Positions 25,733 to 33,818 of a DNA stretch of 57,769 nt are shown one piece after another. Positions within the stretch are counted from its first letter, which is position 1; each line of letters opens with the position of its first letter. Under the pieces are notes generated by a model. That model saw only the letters and a list, made by a program, of their open reading frames with translations. It was not told the DNA's origin and did no database searches. The DNA comes from an uncultured Prevotellaceae bacterium. Lineage in GTDB: Bacteria; Bacteroidota; Bacteroidia; Bacteroidales; Muribaculaceae. The position numbers and the translations under genes were made by a program. The stretch spans positions 1 to 57,769 of the forward strand of contig OMUK01000043.1 in the NCBI GenBank assembly GCA_900314215.1. The letters are read 5' to 3'.

Positions 25733-26509
25733 ATGAACAAAATCATCAGTAAAGAGAAATTCTCTGAAAATGTGACCAAACTCGTGGTTGAGGCTCCTCT
25801 CATTGCCCGCGCTCGACGTGCTGGTCACTTTGTGATTGTGCGCAGTGGAGAGAATGGCGAGCGCATTCCCCTCACTATAGCCGACGCCGATCCCCAAGCT
25901 GGTACCATCACGCTCGTGATTCAGGCGGTGGGTGTCTCCACCCGCAAGCTGTGCGCCCTCGAACCAGGCGACAGCCTCACCGATGTTGTGGGCCCCTTGG
26001 GCCAAGCCACCCACATCGAGAAGTACGGAACTGTGCTGTGCTGTGGCGGCGGCGTGGGCGTGGCCCCGTTGCTCCCCATCCTGCGTGCCATGAAAGCTGC
26101 GGGCAACCGCGTGGTGAGCGTGCTGGCAGGCCGCACCAAGGATCTCATCATCCTTGAGAAGGAGGTGCGCGCCAGCAGCGACGATGTGATTATCATGACC
26201 GACGACGGCAGCTATGGCCAGAAGGGCTTGGTGACCGTGGGCGTGGAGCAGGTGATTAAGCGCGAGCACGTGGACTACTGCGTGACCATAGGGCCCGCCG
26301 TGATGATGAAATTTGTGGCTCTGCTCACCAAGAAATACAATGTGCCCACCGAGGCTTCGCTCAATGCCATCATGGTCGACGGCACGGGCATGTGCGGCGC
26401 TTGCCGCGTGACGGTGGGTGGCAAGACGCGCTTTGTGTGCGTCGAGGGCCCGGAGTTTGACGCCCATCAGGTCGACTTCGACGAGCTCATGATGCGCCTC
26501 AAGGCATGA
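25733..26509 (+). CDS. Ferredoxin-NADP+ reductase alpha subunit (NfnA/SudB-like)
   Basis: A 258-aa flavoprotein of the dihydroorotate-dehydrogenase electron-transfer (PyrK-like) type that pairs with a GltD-like subunit. The pair moves electrons between NAD(P)H and ferredoxin or sulfur compounds (NfnAB or sulfide dehydrogenase). Seen: N-terminal FAD domain (GERIPLTIAD); NAD domain with CCGGGVGVAPLLPI near residue 103; and C-terminal 2Fe-2S Cys residues in DGTGMCGACRVTV and RFVCVEGPEF. The partner starts 56 bp downstream. The exact physiological pair (NADH, NADPH, ferredoxin) cannot be settled from the sequence. Confidence 0.88.
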   Translation: MNKIISKEKFSENVTKLVVEAPLIARARRAGHFVIVRSGENGERIPLTIADADPQAGTITLVIQAVGVSTRKLCALEPGDSLTDVVGPLGQATHIEKYGTVLCCGGGVGVAPLLPILRAMKAAGNRVVSVLAGRTKDLIILEKEVRASSDDVIIMTDDGSYGQKGLVTVGVEQVIKREHVDYCVTIGPAVMMKFVALLTKKYNVPTEASLNAIMVDGTGMCGACRVTVGGKTRFVCVEGPEFDAHQVDFDELMMRLKA

Positions 26510-26565
26510 TGCCACAAGTATTTTACACGATATTATGAACCAATCAAAATCGAAAAAGCATCAAT

Positions 26566-28026
26566 ATGGAAAATAATATAGCAGACTCACGCAATGAGCA
26601 GTGGCGCGTCGACTTGCGCAAAGCCCACACGCCCAAGGAGCGCAGCGCCATCGAGCGCGTGGTGATGCCCCAGCTCGACCCCAAGTATCGCATCACCTGC
26701 AACGAGGAGGTGAACCAGGGCATCGGCGAGGAGCAGGCCATGCGCGAGGCCACCCGTTGCCTCGACTGCGCCAATCCCCAGTGTGTGACGGGATGCCCCG
26801 TGGGCATCAACATCCCCAAGTTTATCAAGAATATCGAGCGCGGCCATTTTGCCGACGCAGCCGCTACCCTCAAGGAGACGAGCTCGCTGCCGGCCGTGTG
26901 CGGCCGCGTGTGCCCGCAAGAGAAGCAGTGCGAGAGCAAGTGCATCCACGTCAAGATGAAGCAGCCTGCCGTGGCCATCGGCTATCTCGAGCGCTTTGCC
27001 GCCGACTGGCAGCGCACCCACGTGGAGCAGGAGGTGCCCAAGATGGCGCCTCGCAACGGCATCAAGGTTGCTGTGGTGGGCAGTGGCCCCTCGGGCCTCT
27101 CGTTTGCCGGCGACATGGCTAAGCTGGGCTACAGTGTCACCGTCTTTGAGGCGCTGCACGAGATAGGCGGCGTGCTCAAGTATGGCATTCCCGAGTTCCG
27201 TCTGCCCAACTCGATTGTGGATTACGAGATCGACGGCCTGCGCAAGATGGGCGTCGACTTTGAGAAGGATATCATCATTGGCAAGACGCTCACCTACGAC
27301 GACCTGCACGCCATGGGCTTCAAGGGCGTGTTTGTGGGCTCGGGCGCTGGTTTCCCGCGCTTCATGAATATTCCCGGCGAGAACCTGAAGGGCGTGATGT
27401 CGAGCAACGAGTACCTTACCCGCATCAATCTCATGGGCGCCGGCCGTGGCGGCGACACGCCTGTGATGCGCGGCGACACGATTGCCGTGGTGGGCGGTGG
27501 CAACACTGCCATGGACTCTACCCGCACAGCCCTGCGCATGGGCGCCAAGCGCGTGATACTGGTGTATCGCCGCAGCGAGGCCGAGATGCCCGCGCGCCGC
27601 GAGGAGGTGGGCCATGCCAAGGAAGAGGGCGTGGAGTTTATGACGCTGCACAACCCCATTGAGTATATAGGCGACGACAAGGGCTTTGTCAAGGCCATGC
27701 GCGTGCAGAAGATGCAGCTGGGCGAGCCCGACGCTTCGGGTCGCCGTCGTCCCGTGCCCATCGAGGGCGCCGTCGAGGAAATCCCTGTCGACATCGTGAT
27801 TGTGGCCGTGGGTGTGTCGCCCAACCAGCTGGTGCCTCGCTCTATCGAGGGCCTGGATGTGAGCAACCGCAACACCATCGTGGTCAACGACGACACCATG
27901 CAGTCAAATATCAAGGACCTCTTTGCCGGCGGCGACATCGTGCGCGGCGGCGCCACCGTGGTCCTGGCCATGGGCGACGGCCGCAAGGCAGCCCAGCACA
28001 TGCACCAGGTGCTCTCGCAAGGGTAG
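26566..28026 (+). CDS. gltA: NADPH-dependent glutamate synthase small-chain-like reductase (NfnB/GltA)
   Basis: A 486-aa FAD/NAD(P)H and iron-sulfur protein of the GltD/NfnB/SudA group. Seen: N-terminal Cys clusters for two 4Fe-4S centres (CLDCANPQCVTGCP near residue 64, CGRVCPQEKQCESKC near 108); FAD-binding GSGPSGLSFAGD at about 172; IGGVLKYGIPEFRLP; second dinucleotide fold VVGGGNTAMDSTRTA at about 308; and C-terminal FAGGDIVRGGATVVLAMGDG. As the neighbour of the NfnA-like gene it is more likely an Nfn/SudAB subunit than an assimilatory glutamate synthase subunit; no large GltB is present. A terminator follows. Confidence 0.88.
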   Translation: MENNIADSRNEQWRVDLRKAHTPKERSAIERVVMPQLDPKYRITCNEEVNQGIGEEQAMREATRCLDCANPQCVTGCPVGINIPKFIKNIERGHFADAAATLKETSSLPAVCGRVCPQEKQCESKCIHVKMKQPAVAIGYLERFAADWQRTHVEQEVPKMAPRNGIKVAVVGSGPSGLSFAGDMAKLGYSVTVFEALHEIGGVLKYGIPEFRLPNSIVDYEIDGLRKMGVDFEKDIIIGKTLTYDDLHAMGFKGVFVGSGAGFPRFMNIPGENLKGVMSSNEYLTRINLMGAGRGGDTPVMRGDTIAVVGGGNTAMDSTRTALRMGAKRVILVYRRSEAEMPARREEVGHAKEEGVEFMTLHNPIEYIGDDKGFVKAMRVQKMQLGEPDASGRRRPVPIEGAVEEIPVDIVIVAVGVSPNQLVPRSIEGLDVSNRNTIVVNDDTMQSNIKDLFAGGDIVRGGATVVLAMGDGRKAAQHMHQVLSQG

Positions 28027-28057
28027 CGCCGGTTTCCTTCCATCCCCAGTGGTATAG

Positions 28058-28090
28058 AGTGCCAGAGCGTGAGTGTTCTGGCACTTTTTT
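28058..28090 (+). terminator. Terminator of the reductase operon
   Basis: Perfect AGTGCCAGA (28058-28066) / TCTGGCACT (28077-28085) stem followed by T5. Confidence 0.85.
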
Positions 28091-28487
28091 ACACTAAGTT
28101 ATAAGGTATAACGGTTGTTTTGGAGTGACGCATTGGCGAAGTCGCCACCATGGTAATACCGACTTGTCGTGGGCCGGTCTTGTGCCGGCCCACGACAATG
28201 TTTTATCCTGTTCCGCTGATTATTAATATGTTGTAACTATGTTTGTTGGCCTACACAAGATCGGCCCCTCCAGGTTTGTATAGTTGTTGTGGAAGCCAAA
28301 GTTGAAGAGCAATCGGTATTATTCCCTGCAATCTTGTTGAGACACAGCCATTAATGGCGGTCCTGCGGCCGGGTCGATATATTTTGCATGGTTTATTATA
28401 CCCCATTTAAAAGTTTTTATTATCTTTGTGCCAAATTAAGGAAAAAATTCTTTAATCAACAACTATACATTTAGAAAACATCAAATT
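28091..28487 (+). other. Intergenic region with degraded repeat copy and fabD promoter
   Basis: No gene. Bases about 28123-28278 are a worn copy of the palindromic repeat found at 21.7-22.6 kb (GGGCCGGTCTTGTGCCGGCC, later ACACAAGATCGGCCCC). Here CGTGGGCCGG and CCGGCCCACG form a compact stem of their own. A TATCTTTG box at 28431-28438 is the probable fabD promoter. Confidence 0.6.
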
Positions 28488-29369
28488 ATGAAAGCATTTG
28501 TTTTTCCTGGCCAGGGTGCTCAATTCGTAGGCATGGGCAAAGACCTCTACGACAACAATGCACAGGCCAAAGAAATGTTTGAGAAGGCCAACGAGGTGCT
28601 GGGTTTCTGCATCACCGACCTTATGTTTAACGGTACTGAAGACGACCTGAAGCAAACCAAGGTTACGCAGCCTGCAGTGTTTCTGCACTCGGTGATCCTG
28701 GCCAAGGCTATGGGCGACGCCTTCAAGCCCGACATGGTGGCCGGCCACTCGCTGGGCGAGTTCTCGGCTCTCGTAGCTGCCGGCGCTCTCTCGTTTGAGG
28801 AGGGCTTGAAGCTGGTCGAGGCTCGTGCCCTCGCTATGCAGAAGGCTTGCGAAAAGCAGCCCTCTACCATGGCAGCCATCATAGGTCTGCCCGACGAGAA
28901 GGTTGAGGAGATATGCGCCCAAGTGCCCGACGTGGTTGCTGCCAACTACAACAACCCCGGCCAAGTGGTGATTTCGGGTTCGGTCGAGGGCGTGAAGAAG
29001 GCTTGCGAGCTCTTCACCGCCGCTGGCGCCAAGCGTGCTCTGCCCCTCAAGGTGGGCGGCGCTTTCCACTCGCCATTTATGGAGCCGGCACGTGCCGAGC
29101 TGGCTGTGGCTATCGAGAAGGCTCAATTCTCTAAGCCCATCTGCCCGGTTTATCAAGATGTCGACGCTCTGCCTCACACCGATCCTCAAGAAATCAAGGC
29201 CAACCTGCTCAAGCAGCTCACTTCGCCAGTGCGCTGGAGCCACATCATCCAAAACATGGTGAAGGATGGCATGACCGAGGCCGTTGAGGTGGGTCCTGGC
29301 CGCGCTCTGCAAGGCATGATACGCCACACCGACCGCAACGTGGCTGTGAGCGGAGTTCAGTCGCTCTGA
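28488..29369 (+). CDS. fabD: Malonyl-CoA:acyl carrier protein transacylase
   Basis: A 293-aa cytosolic enzyme that loads malonyl groups from CoA onto ACP for fatty-acid elongation. Seen: FVFPGQGAQFVGMG at the N-terminus; the catalytic Ser in VAGHSLGEFSALVAAG near residue 90; EARALAMQKAC; the second catalytic His in GGAFHSPFM near 197; and VEVGPGRALQGM near the end. Full length, with its own promoter and terminator, so probably transcribed alone. Confidence 0.96.
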   Translation: MKAFVFPGQGAQFVGMGKDLYDNNAQAKEMFEKANEVLGFCITDLMFNGTEDDLKQTKVTQPAVFLHSVILAKAMGDAFKPDMVAGHSLGEFSALVAAGALSFEEGLKLVEARALAMQKACEKQPSTMAAIIGLPDEKVEEICAQVPDVVAANYNNPGQVVISGSVEGVKKACELFTAAGAKRALPLKVGGAFHSPFMEPARAELAVAIEKAQFSKPICPVYQDVDALPHTDPQEIKANLLKQLTSPVRWSHIIQNMVKDGMTEAVEVGPGRALQGMIRHTDRNVAVSGVQSL

Positions 29370-29402
29370 TCGTTTATCCCAAGCGATACACGTTATCAAT
29401 AT

Positions 29403-29443
29403 AAAATCGCTCCCCTGGAAATTTGTCTCGGGGGAGCGATTTT
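29403..29443 (+). terminator. Terminator of fabD
   Basis: Perfect 13-bp arms AAAATCGCTCCCC (29403-29415) and GGGGAGCGATTTT (29431-29443). It may also stop the convergent vanZ transcript, since its A-rich left arm becomes a T-run on the minus strand. Confidence 0.85.
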
Positions 29444-29475
29444 GCTGTTGTCAATTGTTGGCAAAAGTATCCTTT

Positions 29476-29937
29476 CTAATTCAGAGAGTGGCGGTTGCGG
29501 CGGCGCTCGTGGCGGTAGTGCACGCTAGAGCGGTAAAACGCCTTGCGGAAGTAGTGCAGCAACAAGAAGTGCAGCAGCAGGAATGCCACCACAGTGCCGG
29601 CCACGTCGGCAGCCCAATCCATCGTGTCGAAGTGGCGGTAGCTGGTCCACACCAGTTGGGCCACTTCCATCAAGAGGCCTATCACTGCAGCTGTGGCCGT
29701 GAGCGCTAGCTCGATGTTGAGGCGTGTGTGATGGGGCAACTTCAGTTTGGCATAGTCAAGGAGATAGGCACACTCTAGCGCAAAATACATGATGAAATGG
29801 CACAATTTGTCAAATCCTGGAAATGTGGGCAACTCGTTCACATCAAATGGGTCGCTTGCCAGCGAGAGATACACGACGAGGGCTGTGACGACAAGCGAAA
29901 GTATGCCGGTGGGTATTGATAGTAGAAATCGTTTCAT
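29476..29937 (-). CDS. VanZ-family membrane protein
   Basis: A 153-aa integral membrane protein with about four helices: one at residues 8-28, FIMYFALECAYLLDYAKL at ~48-65, ALTATAAVIGLLMEVAQL at ~80-97, and VAGTVVAFLLLHFLLLHYF at ~112-130. The VanZ signature residues are seen: FDKLCHFIMY and EVAQLVWTSYRHFDTMDW ahead of the last helix. The C-terminus is a basic, Arg/His-rich tail. VanZ-like proteins lack a settled function; the name comes from low-level teicoplanin resistance. Convergent with fabD. Confidence 0.85.
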   Translation of the reverse strand: MKRFLLSIPTGILSLVVTALVVYLSLASDPFDVNELPTFPGFDKLCHFIMYFALECAYLLDYAKLKLPHHTRLNIELALTATAAVIGLLMEVAQLVWTSYRHFDTMDWAADVAGTVVAFLLLHFLLLHYFRKAFYRSSVHYRHERRRNRHSLN

Positions 29938-30207
29938 CTTTGTGCTATGTGTTTATCTAAATAATTGCGTTCTTGTTGATTGTCCAACCTTAACTATATG
30001 GCTAAAAACGTGCAAAGTTAACAAAATAAATCGGAAATTTTGCTATCGGGCCTGCAAATTGCATGAAATTGCGTCTTGAAATTTTCAAATGAATGGACAA
30101 AAACAGAGTATATTCAGCACAATTTGCTAACTTTGCATAAAATTTGCTTCTGGAGGCATCATTTTGCACAAGAAGCGCTACATTACGCTTTTTATTTGAT
30201 ATAGGCA
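29938..30207 (+). other. Divergent intergenic region between vanZ and the Lys-rich protein gene
   Basis: No gene. CAAAGTTA at 30013-30020 (minus-strand TAACTTTG) and TAACTTTG at 30128-30135 are possible -7 boxes for the divergent genes. Neither has a TTG at the expected distance. Confidence 0.4.
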
Positions 30208-30570
30208 ATGGGCAAGTTGGGTGATTTCTTCTCTATGTCGCGGCGAGAGCGAGTGGGCTCGCTGCTCTTGCTGGCGGCGATAGCGGCAATCGTGGTCGTT
30301 GTGGCCTGCAACCGCAGTTGCGGCCGCACGAGCGACAACCAGGGTGCTCCGGCCATGGAGCGATACGACCAGTTGACCGATACCACACAAGTGGTCGAGC
30401 AGCAGAAGAAGAAGAAGAAGGCCAAGAAGAAGGGCTCCCGCAAGCGCGGGCACTCCAAGGCCGCCAAGAAATCATCGGGCAGCAAGCGGGGCCGTGGCGC
30501 TGGCAGCAAGAAGCCGGCGGGAGCTGGCGCTCCGGCAAGCAGGCCGCTGGAGCCCGTGCCCAGTTATTAA
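30208..30570 (+). CDS. Small membrane-anchored protein with Lys/Arg-rich tail
   Basis: A 120-aa protein: a short cytoplasmic start (MGKLGDFFSMSRRERVG), one transmembrane helix (SLLLLAAIAAIVVVVA, residues ~18-33), a Cys pair (CNRSC), then a low-complexity tail with KKKKKAKKKGSRKRGH and Ser/Gly/Lys repeats. The start resembles the membrane segment of Bacteroidetes ComEA-like helix-hairpin-helix proteins, but no HhH domain follows. It could be a decayed or specialised form; this is inference. It lies 19 bp ahead of the first symporter gene, so the two are likely co-transcribed. Function unknown. Confidence 0.6.
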   Translation: MGKLGDFFSMSRRERVGSLLLLAAIAAIVVVVACNRSCGRTSDNQGAPAMERYDQLTDTTQVVEQQKKKKKAKKKGSRKRGHSKAAKKSSGSKRGRGAGSKKPAGAGAPASRPLEPVPSY

Positions 30571-30589
30571 AACCGAAAGGATGAATGAA

Positions 30590-31945
30590 ATGAGTGAAAG
30601 AGCACAATTTGTGACCCGCCTGGGCGCTATCGCGGCCACGGTGGGTTCGGCAGTGGGGTTGGGCAACATTTGGCGCTTCCCCTATGAGGCAGGCGAGCAC
30701 GGCGGCGGCGCGTTTCTGCTCATCTATATAGTCTGCGTTTTCCTGGTGGGCATTCCCGTGATTGTATCGGAGTTTGTGATAGGCCGCGGCACCCACAAGA
30801 ATGTGTCGGGCGCCCTCAAGCAGGTTGCTCCGGGCACCCCACTGCACTGGTTTTCCTATGTGGGCATCGTGGCATCGCTCATGATATTGAGTTTCTACAG
30901 CGTGGTGTGCGGCTGGATTGTGGAGTATCTCATCCAGTCGATCGCGGGCCACATGAGCGGCCACTCGGCTGCCGAGTACAGCGCGATATTCAACAATTTC
31001 GTGTCGAGCCCGTGGCGCTCCATGCTGTGGACGCTGCTCTTCCTGCTGTTGAATTTCTTGATCTTGCGCCGCGGCATCGAGAAAGGCATCGAGCGGGTGT
31101 CGAGTGTGATGATGCCGCTCCTGTTCTTGATTTTGGCCATCTTCTGCATCTATGCGCTCACGCTGCCTGGGGCTCGCAAGGGCGTTGAATTCCTCTTTGT
31201 GCCCGATTTCTCGCAGTTGACGCCCAAGGTGGCGATTGGCGCCATGGGGCAGGCGTTCTTCTCGCTCAGCCTGGGCTTGTCGTGCCTGCTCACCTATGCC
31301 TCCTATTTCCAGGACCGCGACTCGCTGGTGAAGAATGCCACCATCATCGCCTCGCTCGACACGCTGGTGGCCATCTTGGCGGGCATCATGATATTTCCCG
31401 TGGTGTTCTCTTTTGGCGCCCAGCCCGAGGCTGGACCCAAACTGGTCTTTGAGGTCTTGCCCAATATCTTCCAGCAGTTGCCAGGCGGCTACCTGTGGTC
31501 GGTGCTGTTCTTCCTGCTGCTGTTCTTCGCCTCGATCACGAGCACCATCTCGATGAGCGAGATCAGCATCACCTTTTTCACCGAGGAGCACCACATGAGC
31601 CGCACCCGCGCCACCGGGCTCAACACGGTCATCGCCATGGCATTTGGCACGCTGTGCGCCCTGTCGTTCAATGTGCTGGGCGACTTCAAGATACTAGGCA
31701 AGACGCTCTTCGACCTGTTCGACTACGTCTCGTCCAACGTTCTCTTGCCTGTGGGAGGCATCTTCTTCTCGGTGATGGTGGGGTGGTATATCAACCGCAC
31801 CTTTGTGCGCGATCAGCTCACCAACCATGGCACCCTGCACTCGTGGGTCATCAAGCCGCTGGTGTTCTGCATACGCTTTGTGGCGCCCATCGGCATCGTC
31901 CTGGTATTCCTCTATGGCTTGGGTCTCTTCGACGGGCTGCTGTGA
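30590..31945 (+). CDS. Sodium:neurotransmitter symporter family transporter, copy 1
   Basis: A 451-aa inner-membrane transporter of the NSS (SLC6/LeuT) family, which takes up amino acids or related compounds with sodium. Seen: RLGAIAATVGSAVGLGNIWRF at the N-terminus, the unwound helix-1 motif that binds substrate and sodium; EAGEHGGGAFLLIY; EFVIGRGTHKN; and about 11 hydrophobic helices, a count usual for bacterial members. I chose the ATG at 30590, nine bases after another in-frame ATG, because GAAAGG then sits at a good distance and the paralogue starts the same way. Substrate not predictable. A close paralogue follows at 32314. Confidence 0.9.
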   Translation: MSERAQFVTRLGAIAATVGSAVGLGNIWRFPYEAGEHGGGAFLLIYIVCVFLVGIPVIVSEFVIGRGTHKNVSGALKQVAPGTPLHWFSYVGIVASLMILSFYSVVCGWIVEYLIQSIAGHMSGHSAAEYSAIFNNFVSSPWRSMLWTLLFLLLNFLILRRGIEKGIERVSSVMMPLLFLILAIFCIYALTLPGARKGVEFLFVPDFSQLTPKVAIGAMGQAFFSLSLGLSCLLTYASYFQDRDSLVKNATIIASLDTLVAILAGIMIFPVVFSFGAQPEAGPKLVFEVLPNIFQQLPGGYLWSVLFFLLLFFASITSTISMSEISITFFTEEHHMSRTRATGLNTVIAMAFGTLCALSFNVLGDFKILGKTLFDLFDYVSSNVLLPVGGIFFSVMVGWYINRTFVRDQLTNHGTLHSWVIKPLVFCIRFVAPIGIVLVFLYGLGLFDGLL

Positions 31946-32003
31946 GCCAGCTGGCATGAAGTTATAAAAACTTATAAAAAATGTTTATGACTCAAAACGA
32001 AAA

Positions 32004-32034
32004 TTGACGATATCACATTATTTTTATAATTTTG
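32004..32034 (+). promoter_or_regulatory. Promoter of a candidate small RNA
   Basis: TTG (32004-32006), 20 bp, TAATTTTG (32027-32034), an exact fit to the Bacteroidota consensus. The next gene starts 280 bp away, beyond a terminator. Confidence 0.65.
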
Positions 32035-32040
32035 TGATGT

Positions 32041-32117
32041 TAATCTTCTAAGACCTCATTTTATTCATACTATTTTTTCCTAGGGCATCGCGAAGTGATT
32101 TCGAGGTGCTTTTTTTA
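32041..32117 (+). ncRNA. Candidate ~77-nt small RNA or attenuated leader
   Basis: Predicted transcript from the promoter at 32004-32034 to a Rho-independent terminator: GCATCGCGAA (32085-32094) pairs with TTCGAGGTGC (32100-32109) with one G-A mismatch, followed by T7. The 5' part (TTCTAAGACCTCATTTTATTC) is unstructured and pyrimidine-rich, as in trans-acting small RNAs. It encodes no evident peptide. It may instead be an attenuated leader of the second symporter. Confidence 0.45.
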
Positions 32118-32195
32118 TGCCCGATTTCCACCATGGTGATGCCCGTAATTTTCCCCCGCAACCGCCTGGTGCTTTGCAAAAATCATGCAAATCTC

Positions 32196-32226
32196 TTGCT
32201 TAGGTTATAAATTGTTATTAATTTTG
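32196..32226 (+). promoter_or_regulatory. Promoter of the second symporter
   Basis: TTG (32196-32198), 20 bp, TAATTTTG (32219-32226). It gives an ~80-nt leader that contains the palindrome at 32270-32285, a possible operator or 5'-UTR hairpin. Confidence 0.7.
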
Positions 32227-32313
32227 CGGTATTATTTAATGAATTTTTGAAATTTAGGCTGAACTGATTACGAATTGGAATTCGTTATAGTTTGGGTTAC
32301 TGAAATTTAAGAT

Positions 32314-33660
32314 ATGAGTGAACGTGCAAGTTTTGCCACACGACTGGGTGCCATTGCTGCAGCAGTAGGATCGGCAGTTGGTCTGGGCAATATATGGAGA
32401 TTTCCCTATGAGGCTGGCCAGAACGGCGGCGGAGCATTTATTTTGGTGTATATATTGTGTGTTTTGCTGTTGGGTTTCCCGATTATCCTGGCCGAGTTTG
32501 TGATAGGCCGCAGCACCCACAAGAACATGAAGGGCGCGCTCAAGCAACTGTCGCCCGGCAGCCACGTCTACCGTTTTGCCTATGTGTGCGTGCTTGGCGC
32601 CATGCTCATCCTGAGCTTCTATAGCGTGGTGTGCGGCTGGGTCATCGAGTACCTGTTTCAGGCGTTGTGCGGCCAGCTCAGCGGCCACTCGCCGCAGCAG
32701 TACAGCACGATATTCTCGGCCTTTGTGGGCAACCCGTGGAAGTGCGTGGGCTGGACGGTGCTGTTTCTCTTCATCAACTTTGCCGTGATGCTGGGAGGGG
32801 TGCGCAAGGGCGTGGAGCGCACCTCATCAATCATGATGCCTCTGCTCTTTGTTATCCTGATTGTTTTCTGCGTCAACTCGCTGTTTCTGCCCAAGGCCGG
32901 CCAGGGCTTGGATTTCCTATTTAATCCCGACTTCAGCCATCTCACGTGGCATGGCGTGGTCGATGCCTTCGGGCAGGCCTTCATGTCGCTCACGCTGGGC
33001 ATCTCGGGCATGGTCACCTATTCGTCCTATTTCAAGGACGACGCTCACCTCTCGCGCGACGCCTTCACCATTGCAAGCCTCGACACCCTGGTGGCCATAC
33101 TCGCTGGCGTGATGATATTTCCGGCGGTGTTCTCCTTTGGCATGCAGGCCGAGGCAGGTCCCAAACTGATATTTGAGATTCTGCCCAACATCTTCCAGCA
33201 GATGCCGGGCGGCTACGTATGGGCCGTGTTGTTTTTCGTCTTCATCGCCTTTGCCTCGATCACGAGCACGATTTCGCTCAGCGAGATACCCATCACGTTC
33301 TTAACCGACGAGTTGAAGTGCACGCGCCGTCGCGCCACGGCCTATGTGGCCGCATTCACCTTTGTCTTTGCCGTGCTCAGCGCGCTCTCCTTCAATGTGC
33401 TGGCCGATTTCAAACTCTTCGGCATGAACATCTTCGACCTGCTCAACTATGCCGGCAGCAATGTGTTCATGCTGCTGGGCGGCCTCTTCACCGCCATCTA
33501 TGTGGGCTGGTTCCTCGACCGCAAGGTGATCAAGGCGCAGCTCACCAATGGCGGCACCCTGCACACCCATGTGCTGCACTACACCGTGTTCTGCCTGCGC
33601 TATATCGCTCCCGTTGCGGTGGTGTTTATCTTCCTGCTGTGCATTGGTGTGCTTGACTGA
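32314..33660 (+). CDS. Sodium:neurotransmitter symporter family transporter, copy 2
   Basis: A 448-aa NSS-family transporter, clearly paralogous to the upstream gene: long shared stretches include SAVGLGNIWRFPYEAG, LSFYSVVCGW, FASITSTIS and LSFNVL. It keeps the helix-1 motif, EFVIGRSTHKN and the same number of helices. Differences cluster in helices 3-4 and the C-terminus, so the pair may differ in substrate. It has its own promoter and a terminator (33691-33720), so the two copies are separately controlled. Confidence 0.9.
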   Translation: MSERASFATRLGAIAAAVGSAVGLGNIWRFPYEAGQNGGGAFILVYILCVLLLGFPIILAEFVIGRSTHKNMKGALKQLSPGSHVYRFAYVCVLGAMLILSFYSVVCGWVIEYLFQALCGQLSGHSPQQYSTIFSAFVGNPWKCVGWTVLFLFINFAVMLGGVRKGVERTSSIMMPLLFVILIVFCVNSLFLPKAGQGLDFLFNPDFSHLTWHGVVDAFGQAFMSLTLGISGMVTYSSYFKDDAHLSRDAFTIASLDTLVAILAGVMIFPAVFSFGMQAEAGPKLIFEILPNIFQQMPGGYVWAVLFFVFIAFASITSTISLSEIPITFLTDELKCTRRRATAYVAAFTFVFAVLSALSFNVLADFKLFGMNIFDLLNYAGSNVFMLLGGLFTAIYVGWFLDRKVIKAQLTNGGTLHTHVLHYTVFCLRYIAPVAVVFIFLLCIGVLD

Positions 33661-33690
33661 GACGCGCGTCGCGTGGAGCTGCTGCTACAG

Positions 33691-33720
33691 GGCGGAATCT
33701 TTTTGCATTCCGCCTTTTTT
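33691..33720 (+). terminator. Terminator of the second symporter
   Basis: Perfect GGCGGAAT (33691-33698) / ATTCCGCC (33707-33714) stem followed by T6. Confidence 0.85.
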
Positions 33721-33818
33721 ATTAGGGCTTTATGCTACGTAATTGCCCAAAGTGTAGTAATTTTGCTCAAGCTGTGCAGGCCGTGTTGCTACCTGCCTGG
33801 CCTTTAATATTACATCGC

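Larger units (their letters stand above)
31946..32313 (+). other. Intergenic region between the two symporters
   Basis: No gene. It holds two consensus promoters (32004-32034 and 32196-32226), a terminator hairpin between them (32085-32116), and a palindrome ACGAATT-GG-AATTCGT at 32270-32285 just upstream of the second symporter. The order promoter, short RNA, terminator, promoter is described separately. Confidence 0.65.
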
